DNA of 64,000 bases from Mycolicibacterium chitae (GCF_900637205.1 NZ_LR134355.1:5084001-5148000), one strand, 5' to 3'; counted from the first letter of the stretch, positions 46,797-57,128 are shown. Notes: generated by a model not told the origin, from the letters alone. Numbers and translations: made by a program.

Positions 46797-47769
46797 GATT
46801 GCTCCCTTGTGTCTGTCGTCATCTCTTCGAGTACCCAACGCAACGTGATCAACATCGGCCGGACCAGGATCTGGGTTACATCGCCGGCCGGAATCGGTTG
46901 TCGCCCAATGGACGAGAGCCACACCGTTGTGGCATTGCAGGATCGGCCGCCGCACCTACACCGCTGAGACGCTGCACAACGTCGAGCAGCGCGCACCGCA
47001 ACGCCGCGGCGCGTGGCCGTACGACGTCGGTGTCGTCAGTGGTTTGGCGAGCCCCGGGTCATCCGCCGCTTCCGGCGCATGCGGGTGGCCGATCGGCTGG
47101 GGCGCGGATCGGCGGGCGGGTTTGCCAGCTCAGGACGCTGCCGCGGGAGCCAACCCTGCGGCCGTCTGCGGTGCGGCCCCGGTGACATCGGACTCCGAGG
47201 AGTGCAGCAAACCGCGAGCCGGGCCGACTGTCGGGAGCAGACCCGGCGACGGCATCGTGCGCGGCGTCCGACCCGGGGACGTAGCCCTTCCGATGGTCGA
47301 ACAGTCCGCTTACGCTGCCACTCTCGTGGTCTAACCAGTTGGTGTTCACGCCCCTCCAAGATGTCACCGGACATCCCCGGCCCATGCCAAACATACTGGA
47401 GGTAGAACGTTGCTGCTTGCCATTCTTGCGAACTTCCGCAAACGGGCAAATGTGGCTAATAAACCTTGTGTGGCTTTCTAATTAACCATTGCGTGAGCCC
47501 TGCCGCAGTTTATCCAGCTCATCTCGGAGATTGCTGGCGGGCCGGAAGTGGCGGGTTCTTATAACAATCTCGTAAGTGCAGTTACAGCAACGATCAAACA
47601 AAATCGGTCGATCATCGCCAAATCCGCGAGATCCACCGCAGGAGTGGGTAAACGGGCCAACGTCGCGAGCCGCGCACTACAGTCCGGTTAAACACCACGG
47701 GCGGACTGCGCCCCACTGGCGCCACAGGACACGGACGCGGACGTAGAGAGTGAAAGGTAGTCGGGCTCA
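46797..47769. other. 973-bp gene-free divergent control region
   Basis: This gap lies between the second Mps2-type gene (minus) and the glycosyltransferase (plus). The frames in it have no recognisable features. The part at 47440-47660 is distinctly AT-richer than the neighbours. One 23-codon mini-ORF (TTG at 47410, stop 47479-47481) follows a perfect GGAGGT at 47398-47403. The region should hold the promoters of both flanking genes. Confidence 0.5.
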
Positions 47770-49029
47770 GTGAAGTTTGCGATGGCATGTTACGGGAGTC
47801 GCGGCGACGTCGAACCCTCCCTGGCTGTGGGCTCCGAATTGGCGCGGAGGGGGCACGACGTGCGAATCGCGCTGCCGCCCGACCTCATTGGATTCGCCCG
47901 GACGACCGGGCTCCCGACGGTGCCGTACGGCCCGCCCGTCGAGGTCATGTTGAACGAGGACTTCGCCAAGAACTTCTGGGCGGGCTTCCTTCGTAACCCG
48001 CTCGGATCACTGCGGGACATGTGGGCGCCGATCGCCGAACACTGGCAGGATGCGAGCGCCACCCTGACCGAACTCGCCGTCGAGGCCGACCTGTTGTCCA
48101 CCGGTCTGAACTTCGAACAAGCTGCGGCCAACGTTGCCGAGTACTACAACATCCCCCTGATCGCGCTGCATCACTTCCCGATGCGCCCCAACGGCAGGCT
48201 GGTGCCCGCTCTGCCGCCGGCGTTGGTCCGCACGGCCGGGGTGATTTCGGAGTGGCTGTTCTGGCGCTCCACGCGCAACGTGGAGGACGCGCAGCGTCGC
48301 CTGTTGGAGCTGCCGAGGGCCACCCGGCGTTCCTCTCGACGAATCGCCGAGCACGGCTGGCTGGAGGTGCAGGCCTATGACGAGTCCTGCGTGCCTGGGC
48401 TGGCCGACGAATGGGCCGACCTGGGCCGGCGCCGTCCGTTCGTCGGCGCGCTGACGATGGAGTTGGGGACCAGAACCGACGCGGCCGTTGCGTCGTGGCT
48501 GGCCGCGGGTGAACCGCCGATTTGCTTTGCGACAGGTAGCATTCCCGTCGAATCCCCGGCGGATACCGTCGCGATGATCGCCACCGCCTGCGCGCAGCTG
48601 GGCGAACGGGCGCTGGTGTGCTTCGGCGGGACCGACTTCTCGGAAGTTCCCGAATACGACCACGTCAAGGTGGTCGGGACCGCCAACTACGCCGAGGTGT
48701 TCCCGGCCTGCCGAGCCGTCGTCCACCATGGCGGTTCGGGTACCACCGCCGCGAGTCTCCGCGCGGGAGTGCCGACGTTGGTGCTCTGGAGTACCGCCGA
48801 TCAGCCCTATTGGGGCAATCAGGTCAAACGACTCGAGGTGGGCACAGCTCGCCGTTTCTCGGCCACCACCGCGAAAACGCTGGTGACCGACCTACGTCGA
48901 ATCCGCACGCCCGAATATGCCGTTCGGGCGCGGGAATTCGCCACCCGGGTCACCCGATCGGCCGACGCCGTCGCGCAAGCCGCGGACCTCTTCGAATCCG
49001 CGGCCGTCGCGCAGCGTGCGGCCAACTGA
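47770..49029 (+). CDS. GPL-type glycosyltransferase (Gtf family, GT1)
   Basis: The protein has 419 residues, with a GTG start after AAAGGTAG. GT-B fold: the N-terminus MKFAMACYGSRGDVEPSLAVGSELARRGHDVR is the hallmark of the mycobacterial Gtf/Rtf enzymes that add 6-deoxytalose or rhamnose to GPL. The donor-site motif reads VVHHGGSGTTAASLRAGVPTLVLWSTADQPYWGNQ at about 320-355. It would move a dTDP-deoxysugar to the hydroxyl of allo-Thr or of the terminal amino alcohol; which one cannot be told. It is the only plus-strand gene inside the lipopeptide locus, and its stop is 2 bp from the stop of the hemophore-like gene. Confidence 0.88.
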   Translation: MKFAMACYGSRGDVEPSLAVGSELARRGHDVRIALPPDLIGFARTTGLPTVPYGPPVEVMLNEDFAKNFWAGFLRNPLGSLRDMWAPIAEHWQDASATLTELAVEADLLSTGLNFEQAAANVAEYYNIPLIALHHFPMRPNGRLVPALPPALVRTAGVISEWLFWRSTRNVEDAQRRLLELPRATRRSSRRIAEHGWLEVQAYDESCVPGLADEWADLGRRRPFVGALTMELGTRTDAAVASWLAAGEPPICFATGSIPVESPADTVAMIATACAQLGERALVCFGGTDFSEVPEYDHVKVVGTANYAEVFPACRAVVHHGGSGTTAASLRAGVPTLVLWSTADQPYWGNQVKRLEVGTARRFSATTAKTLVTDLRRIRTPEYAVRAREFATRVTRSADAVAQAADLFESAAVAQRAAN

Positions 49030-49031
49030 AC

Positions 49032-49370
49032 TCAGTACTTGTTGCAGCTGGCGAACATCTGCTGGATCACCGGGAAAGCCTGATCCGCTCCGGGGTTGCC
49101 CTTCACCTGTTGGATCAGCCGTTCCCGCTCCGCCGGCGAGGACCCCGTGAACGTGCGGAGGAACTGCATGTTCGGTGGGGATTGTTCCAAGTACTCGGCC
49201 GCGACCGGGTTCTCCGTCCGCAGCGCGGTCAGGGCCTGATCGTAGGTGCACGTGGTGTTGATCATCGGTCCGAAGTCCGGGTCGGCGGCAGCAACCCCCG
49301 CTCCAGCGGTCAAGGACAACGCCACAGCGCTGCCCGCGATTGCCAGTTTGGTCAATGGCCTGTTAATCAT
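49032..49370 (-). CDS. Hemophore-like secreted protein
   Basis: The protein has 112 residues from the ATG at 49370 (AAGGA upstream). A signal peptide (NRPLTKLAIAGSAVALSL, cleavage after GVAAA) is followed by a mature domain of about 83 residues with two cysteines, one near the start (NTTCTYDQALTAL) and one at the end (MFASCNKY), probably a disulfide. This is the pattern of the mycobacterial hemophore-related family (Rv0203-like small helical secreted proteins). Heme binding is known for Rv0203 but not for most relatives, so activity here is uncertain. It lies 60 bp downstream of mps2 on the same strand and could be read through from it. Confidence 0.8.
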   Translation of the reverse strand: MINRPLTKLAIAGSAVALSLTAGAGVAAADPDFGPMINTTCTYDQALTALRTENPVAAEYLEQSPPNMQFLRTFTGSSPAERERLIQQVKGNPGADQAFPVIQQMFASCNKY

Positions 49371-49389
49371 CTGGTGGTCCTTCCCTTCG

Positions 49390-49414
49390 GGAGCCGACTC
49401 CAAACATCGGCTCC
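49390..49414 (-). terminator. Hairpin between mps2 and the hemophore-like gene
   Basis: GGAGCCGA and TCGGCTCC form an 8-bp stem with a 9-base loop in the 60-bp gap. No T-tract follows. It may end or dampen transcription coming from the NRPS genes. Confidence 0.4.
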
Positions 49415-49430
49415 ATCGTCGTGAGTCAAC

Positions 49431-52400
49431 TCAAGGTGAATCGACTCGAGCCTCCTCGCCTCCGAGCAGGCCGAGCAGTTCGAGGTCGGTGGCGTACTGG
49501 ACGATGGTCTGCGAGGAGATGTGTGGAATATCGTTGTCCAGGCCTATTCTCGCGGCCTGGACAGCCGCCCGGAACCGGTCGGTGGGCCCGTAAGACCCGC
49601 TTGTCGGCTCCGGTGCCTGCAGGTTACCTGCGTTACGCGACAACACAAGGAGCAGCAGCTGCAACACCGAATTCTGGCGTTGCCGTTCGGGTAAGGCCTG
49701 CAGCCGGATCTCGAACTGCCGCAACCACTCTCCGAAGTCCCGAATCCGCTCGATGGGGTATCCGGCGTCGATCAGCCAATCGACGTACTCATCGATGCCG
49801 ATACCGTCGTCGTGGGAGTTCATCACGTGGTAGGTCTCGTAGCCGTCACGCACCCAGCCGCCCAGGGTGGCGATGGCCTCCGCCACGAATCCGACCGGAA
49901 GCCCGTCGAAGTGAGATCGTCGCCGCTTGCCGTCCTCGTCGAACTGGAAGAAGGACTCCGGCGCGACACCGGTGGCGACGATGCTGAGCACCATCCGGGT
50001 GACGTTGTCGGCGACGTTGAGCTGTCCCGCGTAGGTCGAGTCGACCATGATCATTCCGGAGCGGAACACCCGTACCGGCAGCCCGCACAGATCGTGGGCC
50101 TCGCGGAGCAAGACCTCGGCGGCCCATTTGCTGTTGCCGTAACCGTTGGCGTAGCCGGTGTTCACGGCGCGCACCGGGCTGATGCTCCGGATATCGGCGT
50201 CCTCGGTGAACAGCGCCGGCTCGATCTGCTGGCTGACGTCGGCGGTCGACACGTAGGAGTAGGCCTTGAGCTTGGCGGTCAGGGCCAGTCGGATCAGTTC
50301 GGCGGTGCCGACGACGTTGGGACCGAACAACTCGCTGTACGGCAGCACACCGTTGACGGTGGCTGCTGAATCGACGATCAGATCGACGTTCTCGGCCAGC
50401 TGACGCCAGGTCTGTTGGTCCAACCCGAGGTCAGGCCGGCCCTTGTCGCCCGCGATGACCTGCAAGCGTTCGGCCGCCAATTCCCGGAAATGGCGGCGCA
50501 GCAACGGGTCTGTGTCGAACTTCGCCTCGAGTCGTCGGCGCGCGTCCTCATCGGACGTGCCCCGCACCAGGCAGATGACCTTGTCGTCGGAGCGGCGCAG
50601 CTTCCGCAGCCACTCCAGGAGCAGGTAGCGGCCCAGGAATCCCGTTGCCCCGGTGAGCAACACCGTCTGGACATGGCCGGTCGGTGCCGGCAGGGTCGGC
50701 GCGGTCCACAACGTGGTGTCGTCGATGAATTTGTCGAGTTTGAGATCGCTGGCCCGGACCTCGGTGGCGCCGACGCCGTGGACGCCCGCGAAGCTGGGCC
50801 CCTGGGTCTCCGATCCGGCGAGCGCGGCATCTTCGATGCGGTCGAGTTGCCGGCTCAATCCACTGACCGTCGGCGCCTCGAACAGGGCATGCACGCCGAG
50901 GTTCACATCGAGGCCGGAGTTGATGGCGGCGATCACCCGCATGGCGGACACGGAGTCGCCGCCGAGGTCGAAGAAGGAGTCGTCGATCCCGACGCGTTCG
51001 ATGCCCAGGACCTGGGCGTAGATGCCGGCCAGGACCTCCTCGGTCGCGCTCTGCGGAGCCCGGTACTCCCGATCACTGCCGGCATATTCCGGTGCCGGCA
51101 ACGCCCGCACGTCCAGCTTGTTGTTCGCCGTCAGCGGCAACGACGCGAGCACCACCACCGCCGCCGGAACCATGTACGGCGGCAACCGATCCGCCAACAC
51201 CGACCGGACCGCCACCGGGTCCGCCTCACCAGTGATATAAGCCACCAGACGCTTATCCCCGGGACGGTCCTCCCGCGCGATCACCGCCGCCGCGTCAACA
51301 CCGTCGACCGCGGCCAACGCCGCGTGGATCTCGCCGAGTTCGATGCGGTAGCCGCGGATCTTGACCTGTTCGTCGGCGCGCCCGAGGTACTGCAGCTGCC
51401 CGTCCTCGCCCCACCGGACCAGATCGCCCGTCCGATACATGCGTGTTCCCGGCGTCCCGAACGGGCACGCCACGAACCGCGACGCCGTCAGGTCCGAACG
51501 ACCCACATACCCGACCGCCACACCCTCACCGGCGACATACAACTCGCCCACCACACCGGCGGGCACCGGCGTCATCCACGAATCCAACACGAACAACGCC
51601 GCGCCGGGCACCGGAGCACCGATCGGCACCTCCGAATCGCCCGCCGACAACGGCGCGCTGATCGCCACGCACATCGTCGTCTCGGTCGGGCCATAGGCGT
51701 TGATCATCAACCGCCCGGGCGCCCACCGATCCACGACCGACGACGGACACGCCTCCCCCACCACCGCCAACGCCACCGACTCCAGACCGTCGGACGGCAA
51801 CATCGCCACCGCCGACGGCGTTTGCGTCAACACACTGACCTTCTGAGAAACCAACACGTCGTGGAAGTCCTGCGGCGAACCCGCCACCTCCTCGGGCACC
51901 ACCACCACACGCCCGCCGCGCAGCAGCGCACCCCAGATCTCCCACACCGACACGTCGAACGCCAGCGAATGACACAGCGGCCACACCCCCGGATACGGCA
52001 ACCCCGCATCCAACGACACCATCAACTGCGTCACATTCCGATGCGTCACCGCCACACCCTTAGGCGCGCCGGTGCTGCCCGAGGTGTAGATGAGGTAGGC
52101 GATGTCGTCGGGCGCCGGCAGCACCAACGCGGTGTGCGGATACATCTCCGCCGGTGGTGGATCGTCGATCTCGATGATCGCGACATCCGAATCCTCGAGG
52201 CGCGCCCGAAGTTCGGTCGTGGTGAGGGCAGCGATCGGGGCGGCGTCGGCGAGCATGAACTCCAGCCGGGCGGCCGGTACGGCCGGATCGATGGGCAGAT
52301 AGGCCGCACCGGTCTTGAGCACCGCGAGGATCGCGACGATGGCCTCGGCGGAGCGCGGCATCAGCAGCGCCACCGACTGTCCGGGCCCCGCGCCGTACAC

Positions 52401-55400
52401 GGCCAGCAGGTTGGCCAACTCGGTGGCGGCGTCCTCGAGTTCCCCGTAGGTCAGTTCGCTGTCCTCGAAAGCCAGTGCCACCCCGGCGGGGTCGCGCTCC
52501 ACCTGCGCCGCAAAGACTTCCGGGATCGACACCGACGCGGCCCCAGGCGCACTCAAGACCTCGCGATTACTCCACTGGCGAAGTCGGGTGCTTTCCGCGT
52601 CATCGAGCACGGCCAACGACGACAGCCGGCGGGCGGGATCCTCGGTCATCGCGGTGAGCACGCGCTGGAACCGCTCGAAGAGGACATCGATGGTGGCGGT
52701 GTCGAAGGCCTCGGTGTCGAACTCGACGCGCAGGCCCAGTTCGTGGCCGGGCAGGGCCATCACCGACAGCGGGTAGTGGTTGTACTCGCGGTTGGTGAAG
52801 TCGGTGATCGCCAGTTCTCGGACCCCGGTGAACGCGCTGGCATCCACCGGGTAGCTGTCGTAGGCGAAGACCGTGTCGAACAGGCGCTCCTGCCCGGTGA
52901 TCCGATGTATTTCGGTCAGGGCCAGGTGTTCGTGTTCGAGGGTGTCGTTGTGCGCGAGTTGCAGCTGGCTGAGCAGGTCGGCCACCGTGGTGTCCGGGTT
53001 GGCATGCGCCCGCACGGGCACGGTGTTGATCAGTAGTCCGACGATCGAATCGGCCCCGGCGAGTTCCGCGGGCCGCCCGGACACCGCGGCACCGAAGGCG
53101 ACGTCGCGCTGGCCGGTCATGCTCATCAGCAGCTGCGCCCACGCGGCCTGCAGCACGGTGTTCGCAGTGGTGCGCTGTGAGCGGGCCAGTTCCCCGATGG
53201 CGCGGGTGATCTCGGCGGACATCCGGTAGGACTCGACTCCGCGTGATCCCGCCTGGGCCGCCGGCGCCACCAGCGTTGGGGTGTCGAAGCCCTGCAGTAC
53301 CGCCTGCCACGCGTGCCTGGCGGCGTCTTGATCCTGCTCGGCCAGCCAGGACACGAAGTTGCGGTACGGCGTCACCGGGGGCAGCCGTTGCCCGAAGTAG
53401 CCGGCGAAGATCTCCTGCAGCAGGATCGGCAGCGACCATCCGTCGATCACGATGTGATGGAAGGTCAGCACGAAGCGGTGCTGATTGCCCGCGGTCCGGA
53501 TCAACGCGGCGCGGAAGGTGGGGCGCTCGCCGAGGTCGCAGACCGCGGCGCGTTCGGCGGCGCACAACTGCTGCACCTCGTCGTCGGGATTGCGGTCGTC
53601 GCCCCGAAGATCGAGGTAGCGCCACGCCATCATCGGCTCGGCCGGGATCACCTGGACGGGTTCGCCGAACTGCACGCAGAATCGCGCCGCCAGGTTCGGG
53701 TGCCGGTTGACGACGGCGTGCAGGGCGTCCCGAAGCCGGTGCTGATCGACGATGCCGGTGATGGTGATGTCGGGCTGCACCACGTACAGGTCCAGTCCGG
53801 TGGCTTGCGGCAGGGTCGAGTGGAAGAGCAATCCGTGCTGCAGCGGCGTCAACGGCAGAACGTCGGCGAGCACGTACTGCTCCTGGAGGACCTCGATCTG
53901 GTCCTGGGTCAGTCGAGTCGGTGCCAGATCGGAGGGCGTGAATCCGCCGCCGCCGTTGCGCACGTGGGCGCAGATGCCGGCCAGCGCCTCGAACCACAGC
54001 CGGCTCAGTGTGACGATCTGCTCTTCTTCGACCGCGGACTGCGCCCAGGTCCAGGCCGCCTGCAGTACCGGTCCGTCGTCGGTGTCGAGGGTCCCGGCGT
54101 TGAGGTCCACGGTGTGCATCAGCGGCATGGGCACCGCCGAAGCCGCACCGGTCTTGGCCAACGCGTCCTGATCGAGGCGCCACAGCTCCTCGGCCAGGTC
54201 GGTGGCCCCGGCGCCCAGACGGCCGAGATAGTTGAAACCGATGTCCGGATTCGACTCGCCCAGTTCGACATCCGGGTTCAGATAGCGCAGCAGTCCGTAG
54301 GTCAGGCCGTCGGGCAGCGCACGAAGCTGCTCCTTGACTTCCTTGATCGCGCGGCCCAGGGTGGCGTCTCCCGAGCGGATCTGATCCCAGCCGAGCCTGC
54401 CCGTCGTCAACGCGACCGGATACTTGCTGGTGAACCAGCCCACGGTGCGCGACAGATCGATGTTGCCGCCGAGCAGATCCTCGGAACGGCCATGACCCTC
54501 GACGTCGATACCGACAGGTGTTGCGGTGCCCAGCAATTCGGACCAGGCCAGGCCGAAGGCGATGAGCAGGATGTCCTGGACGCCGGCGTGGAACGCCGTC
54601 GGGACCGGACCCAGCAACTGGCGGGTGGTCGCGGCGTCCAGCGCGACGGTCAACTGCCCCGCCGTGGCGTAAGTGTCCACCCCCGGCTCCGGGGACGGCA
54701 ACGCCGCCGGTGCGGCCGTCACCTCACGCCAGGTATCGGCGCTCGCCACGACGGCGGGATCGGTGGCGTAGTCGGCCAGCAATGCGCTCCACCGCGCGAA
54801 CGAGGTACCCCCGTCCGGCAACGCCACTGGTTGCCCGCCCCGATGCTGGGCCCAGGCGATGTTCACGTCTTCCAACAGGATCCGCCACGACACCCCGTCG
54901 ACGGCCAGGTGGTGGATCATCAGCGCCAGCTGACGGGTCTCGGGCACCCACAGCGCGCTGACCATCGCACCGGCCGCCGGATCCAGCCGCGACCGCGCCG
55001 CGGCCACCGCCTCATCCGACAGCGCCGCCACGGTGACCACACAATCCGGGGCGGACACCGTGCCCGGCTCAGGGATCGACAACTCCCAGTCGCCGGCGGA
55101 GTCGTCGACATGCAACCGGAGGGTGGCGTGGCGATCCAGCAGCGCCTGCACCACGACATGCACATCGGTCTCGGTGACCCCCTCGGGCGCCTGCAGCACC
55201 AGGGTCTGGTTGAACTGGTCGACCGGTCCGTCAACACTGTTCAACCACTTGATGATCGGAGTGGCCACCACCGGACCGGTCCCCTCATCGACCTCACCGT
55301 CGGCGCCGTCGGCCACAACCGCCACCTGGGCCAGCCGGGCCACGGTCTGCTCGACGAACAGATCCCGCGGCCGGCATTGCACACCGGCGGCCCGGGCCCG

Positions 55401-57128
55401 CGCCACCACCTGCATCGACAAGATACTGTCGCCACCAAGATCGAAGAACGAATCGTCGATCCCAACCCGCTCGACACCGAGCACCTGGGCGTAGATCCCG
55501 GCCAACAGCTCCTCGATGGGCGTAGTCGGCGCCCGGTAGTCCCCAGATTGCTTGCGATATTCCGGCTTTGGCAGGGCGCGCCGATCCAGCTTGCCGTTGA
55601 CCGTCAGCGGGAACGTATCCAGGGCCACCACCGCGGCGGGCACCATGTAGGCCGGAAGGCGTTCGGCCAGTGCGGTGCGGGCCGCGGCCGGATCCGCGGT
55701 GCCGGTGACGTAGCCGACCAGTCGTTTGTCGCCCGGGCGGTCCTCGCGGGCGATCACCACCGCCTGATCGACCCCATCGAGGCGGGCCAACGCGGTTTGT
55801 ACCTCACCCAACTCGATGCGGTAACCACGGATCTTGACCTGCTCATCGGCGCGGCCCAGGTACTCGAGCTGACCGTCGTCGCCCCAGCGCACCAGGTCAC
55901 CGGTGCGATACATGCGCGCCCCCGGCCCCCCGAACGGGCACGCCAGAAACCGCGACGCGGTCAGGCCGGACCGGCGCGCGTAACCGAGCGCGACGCCGTG
56001 GCCGGCCACATAGAGTTCACCGACCACGCCCTCGGGGGCCGGGCGCAACCACTGATCGAGGACGAACGCCGCCGCACCCGGCACGGGGCCGCCGATGGGG
56101 GCGACATTCTCACCGGCGGTGAGGGGTTCGCTCATGGCGGCGTAGATCGCCGTCTCGGTGGGGCCGTAGGCGTTGATCATCACCCGGCCACCGGTGGCCC
56201 ACCGGTCCACCAACTCCGTCGGGCAGGCCTCCCCGGCCACCACCAACGTCGCCGACTCCAAACCCTCCGGCGACAACATGCCCGCCGCCGACGGCGTCAG
56301 ACACAACACGCTGACCTTCTCGGTGATCAGCAGATTACGCAGCTCCTCCGGCGAACCGGCCACCGTCTCCGGCACCACCACCAGCCGCCCGCCGTGCAGC
56401 AGCGCACCCCAGATCTCCCACACCGACACGTCGAACACCAACGAATGCCACTGCGACCACACCTGCCCGGGTCCCTCCGGCAGGTCCGCGTGGAAGCCCT
56501 CCACCAGCTGGATCACGTTGTGATGGGTCACCGCAACGGCTTTGGGCACGCCGGTGGTCCCCGAGGTGTACGTCAGATACGCCAGGTCATCGGGCCGCGG
56601 CAGCGGCAAGGAACTGCGGGGCCGGTCCTGCGCGACGGACTCATCGACCTCGACCACGGGCACGTCGGTCCCGTCCAGGCGGGCACGTAGGTCCGTCGTC
56701 GTCAAGATCGCCGTCGCTTCGGCGTCGCGCAACATGAACTCGATCCGGGAATCCGGATGGGCGGGGTCGATCGGCAGGTAGGCCGCCCCGGTCTTGAGCA
56801 CCGCCAGGATCGACAGGATGGCCTCCGCCGATCGCGGAATCAACATGGCCACCGTCGCACCCGCGCGGGCACCGTGGTCCACCAGCAGGTGCGCCAGACG
56901 ATTGGCCGACTCGTCCAGCTCCCGATACGTCCACGACCGGTCGCCCCACACCAGCGCCACGGTTTCCGGTGCGCGGTTCACGTGCGAGCCGAACAGTTCG
57001 GGTATCGACTTCGGCGTCGGTCCCGGCTCGGTCAGAACCGCCCGGTTACCCCACTCATCGATCAGGTCATGCTCATCGTCGTCGATCGTGGAGAACGACA
57101 ACAACTTCCGAGTGGTGTCAACGCCCAT
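49431..57128 (-). CDS. mps2: Mps2-type NRPS: A-T-E-C-A-T-reductase
   Basis: The protein has 2565 residues. The ATG at 57128 has AAGGGGG upstream and lies 28 bp after the mps1 stop. Domains: A1 at about 30-540, T1 with S568, an epimerase with HH at 739-740, a condensation domain with H1224 in FHHIVIDGWSLP, A2 at about 1530-2030, T2 with S2059, and a terminal reductase (LLTGATGFLGRYLLLEWLRK near 2155; Y/K in YGNSKWAAEV). This is the layout of M. smegmatis Mps2, which adds D-Ala and alaninol to GPL and releases the peptide by reduction. A1 code reads DVWCVAAIYK, as in the paralogue at 39-46.8 kb. A2 reads DVWTAVAMCK, different from the paralogue, and the DNA coding the A2 core (about 51.1-52.1 kb) has a different codon style. 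Confidence 0.9.
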   Translation of the reverse strand: MGVDTTRKLLSFSTIDDDEHDLIDEWGNRAVLTEPGPTPKSIPELFGSHVNRAPETVALVWGDRSWTYRELDESANRLAHLLVDHGARAGATVAMLIPRSAEAILSILAVLKTGAAYLPIDPAHPDSRIEFMLRDAEATAILTTTDLRARLDGTDVPVVEVDESVAQDRPRSSLPLPRPDDLAYLTYTSGTTGVPKAVAVTHHNVIQLVEGFHADLPEGPGQVWSQWHSLVFDVSVWEIWGALLHGGRLVVVPETVAGSPEELRNLLITEKVSVLCLTPSAAGMLSPEGLESATLVVAGEACPTELVDRWATGGRVMINAYGPTETAIYAAMSEPLTAGENVAPIGGPVPGAAAFVLDQWLRPAPEGVVGELYVAGHGVALGYARRSGLTASRFLACPFGGPGARMYRTGDLVRWGDDGQLEYLGRADEQVKIRGYRIELGEVQTALARLDGVDQAVVIAREDRPGDKRLVGYVTGTADPAAARTALAERLPAYMVPAAVVALDTFPLTVNGKLDRRALPKPEYRKQSGDYRAPTTPIEELLAGIYAQVLGVERVGIDDSFFDLGGDSILSMQVVARARAAGVQCRPRDLFVEQTVARLAQVAVVADGADGEVDEGTGPVVATPIIKWLNSVDGPVDQFNQTLVLQAPEGVTETDVHVVVQALLDRHATLRLHVDDSAGDWELSIPEPGTVSAPDCVVTVAALSDEAVAAARSRLDPAAGAMVSALWVPETRQLALMIHHLAVDGVSWRILLEDVNIAWAQHRGGQPVALPDGGTSFARWSALLADYATDPAVVASADTWREVTAAPAALPSPEPGVDTYATAGQLTVALDAATTRQLLGPVPTAFHAGVQDILLIAFGLAWSELLGTATPVGIDVEGHGRSEDLLGGNIDLSRTVGWFTSKYPVALTTGRLGWDQIRSGDATLGRAIKEVKEQLRALPDGLTYGLLRYLNPDVELGESNPDIGFNYLGRLGAGATDLAEELWRLDQDALAKTGAASAVPMPLMHTVDLNAGTLDTDDGPVLQAAWTWAQSAVEEEQIVTLSRLWFEALAGICAHVRNGGGGFTPSDLAPTRLTQDQIEVLQEQYVLADVLPLTPLQHGLLFHSTLPQATGLDLYVVQPDITITGIVDQHRLRDALHAVVNRHPNLAARFCVQFGEPVQVIPAEPMMAWRYLDLRGDDRNPDDEVQQLCAAERAAVCDLGERPTFRAALIRTAGNQHRFVLTFHHIVIDGWSLPILLQEIFAGYFGQRLPPVTPYRNFVSWLAEQDQDAARHAWQAVLQGFDTPTLVAPAAQAGSRGVESYRMSAEITRAIGELARSQRTTANTVLQAAWAQLLMSMTGQRDVAFGAAVSGRPAELAGADSIVGLLINTVPVRAHANPDTTVADLLSQLQLAHNDTLEHEHLALTEIHRITGQERLFDTVFAYDSYPVDASAFTGVRELAITDFTNREYNHYPLSVMALPGHELGLRVEFDTEAFDTATIDVLFERFQRVLTAMTEDPARRLSSLAVLDDAESTRLRQWSNREVLSAPGAASVSIPEVFAAQVERDPAGVALAFEDSELTYGELEDAATELANLLAVYGAGPGQSVALLMPRSAEAIVAILAVLKTGAAYLPIDPAVPAARLEFMLADAAPIAALTTTELRARLEDSDVAIIEIDDPPPAEMYPHTALVLPAPDDIAYLIYTSGSTGAPKGVAVTHRNVTQLMVSLDAGLPYPGVWPLCHSLAFDVSVWEIWGALLRGGRVVVVPEEVAGSPQDFHDVLVSQKVSVLTQTPSAVAMLPSDGLESVALAVVGEACPSSVVDRWAPGRLMINAYGPTETTMCVAISAPLSAGDSEVPIGAPVPGAALFVLDSWMTPVPAGVVGELYVAGEGVAVGYVGRSDLTASRFVACPFGTPGTRMYRTGDLVRWGEDGQLQYLGRADEQVKIRGYRIELGEIHAALAAVDGVDAAAVIAREDRPGDKRLVAYITGEADPVAVRSVLADRLPPYMVPAAVVVLASLPLTANNKLDVRALPAPEYAGSDREYRAPQSATEEVLAGIYAQVLGIERVGIDDSFFDLGGDSVSAMRVIAAINSGLDVNLGVHALFEAPTVSGLSRQLDRIEDAALAGSETQGPSFAGVHGVGATEVRASDLKLDKFIDDTTLWTAPTLPAPTGHVQTVLLTGATGFLGRYLLLEWLRKLRRSDDKVICLVRGTSDEDARRRLEAKFDTDPLLRRHFRELAAERLQVIAGDKGRPDLGLDQQTWRQLAENVDLIVDSAATVNGVLPYSELFGPNVVGTAELIRLALTAKLKAYSYVSTADVSQQIEPALFTEDADIRSISPVRAVNTGYANGYGNSKWAAEVLLREAHDLCGLPVRVFRSGMIMVDSTYAGQLNVADNVTRMVLSIVATGVAPESFFQFDEDGKRRRSHFDGLPVGFVAEAIATLGGWVRDGYETYHVMNSHDDGIGIDEYVDWLIDAGYPIERIRDFGEWLRQFEIRLQALPERQRQNSVLQLLLLVLSRNAGNLQAPEPTSGSYGPTDRFRAAVQAARIGLDNDIPHISSQTIVQYATDLELLGLLGGEEARVDSP

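Noticed and set aside
49431..57128. Treating the two Mps2-type genes as an assembly duplication artefact
   Set aside because: The two copies differ in length, in the A2 core, in many codons and in flanking genes, so they are real paralogues.
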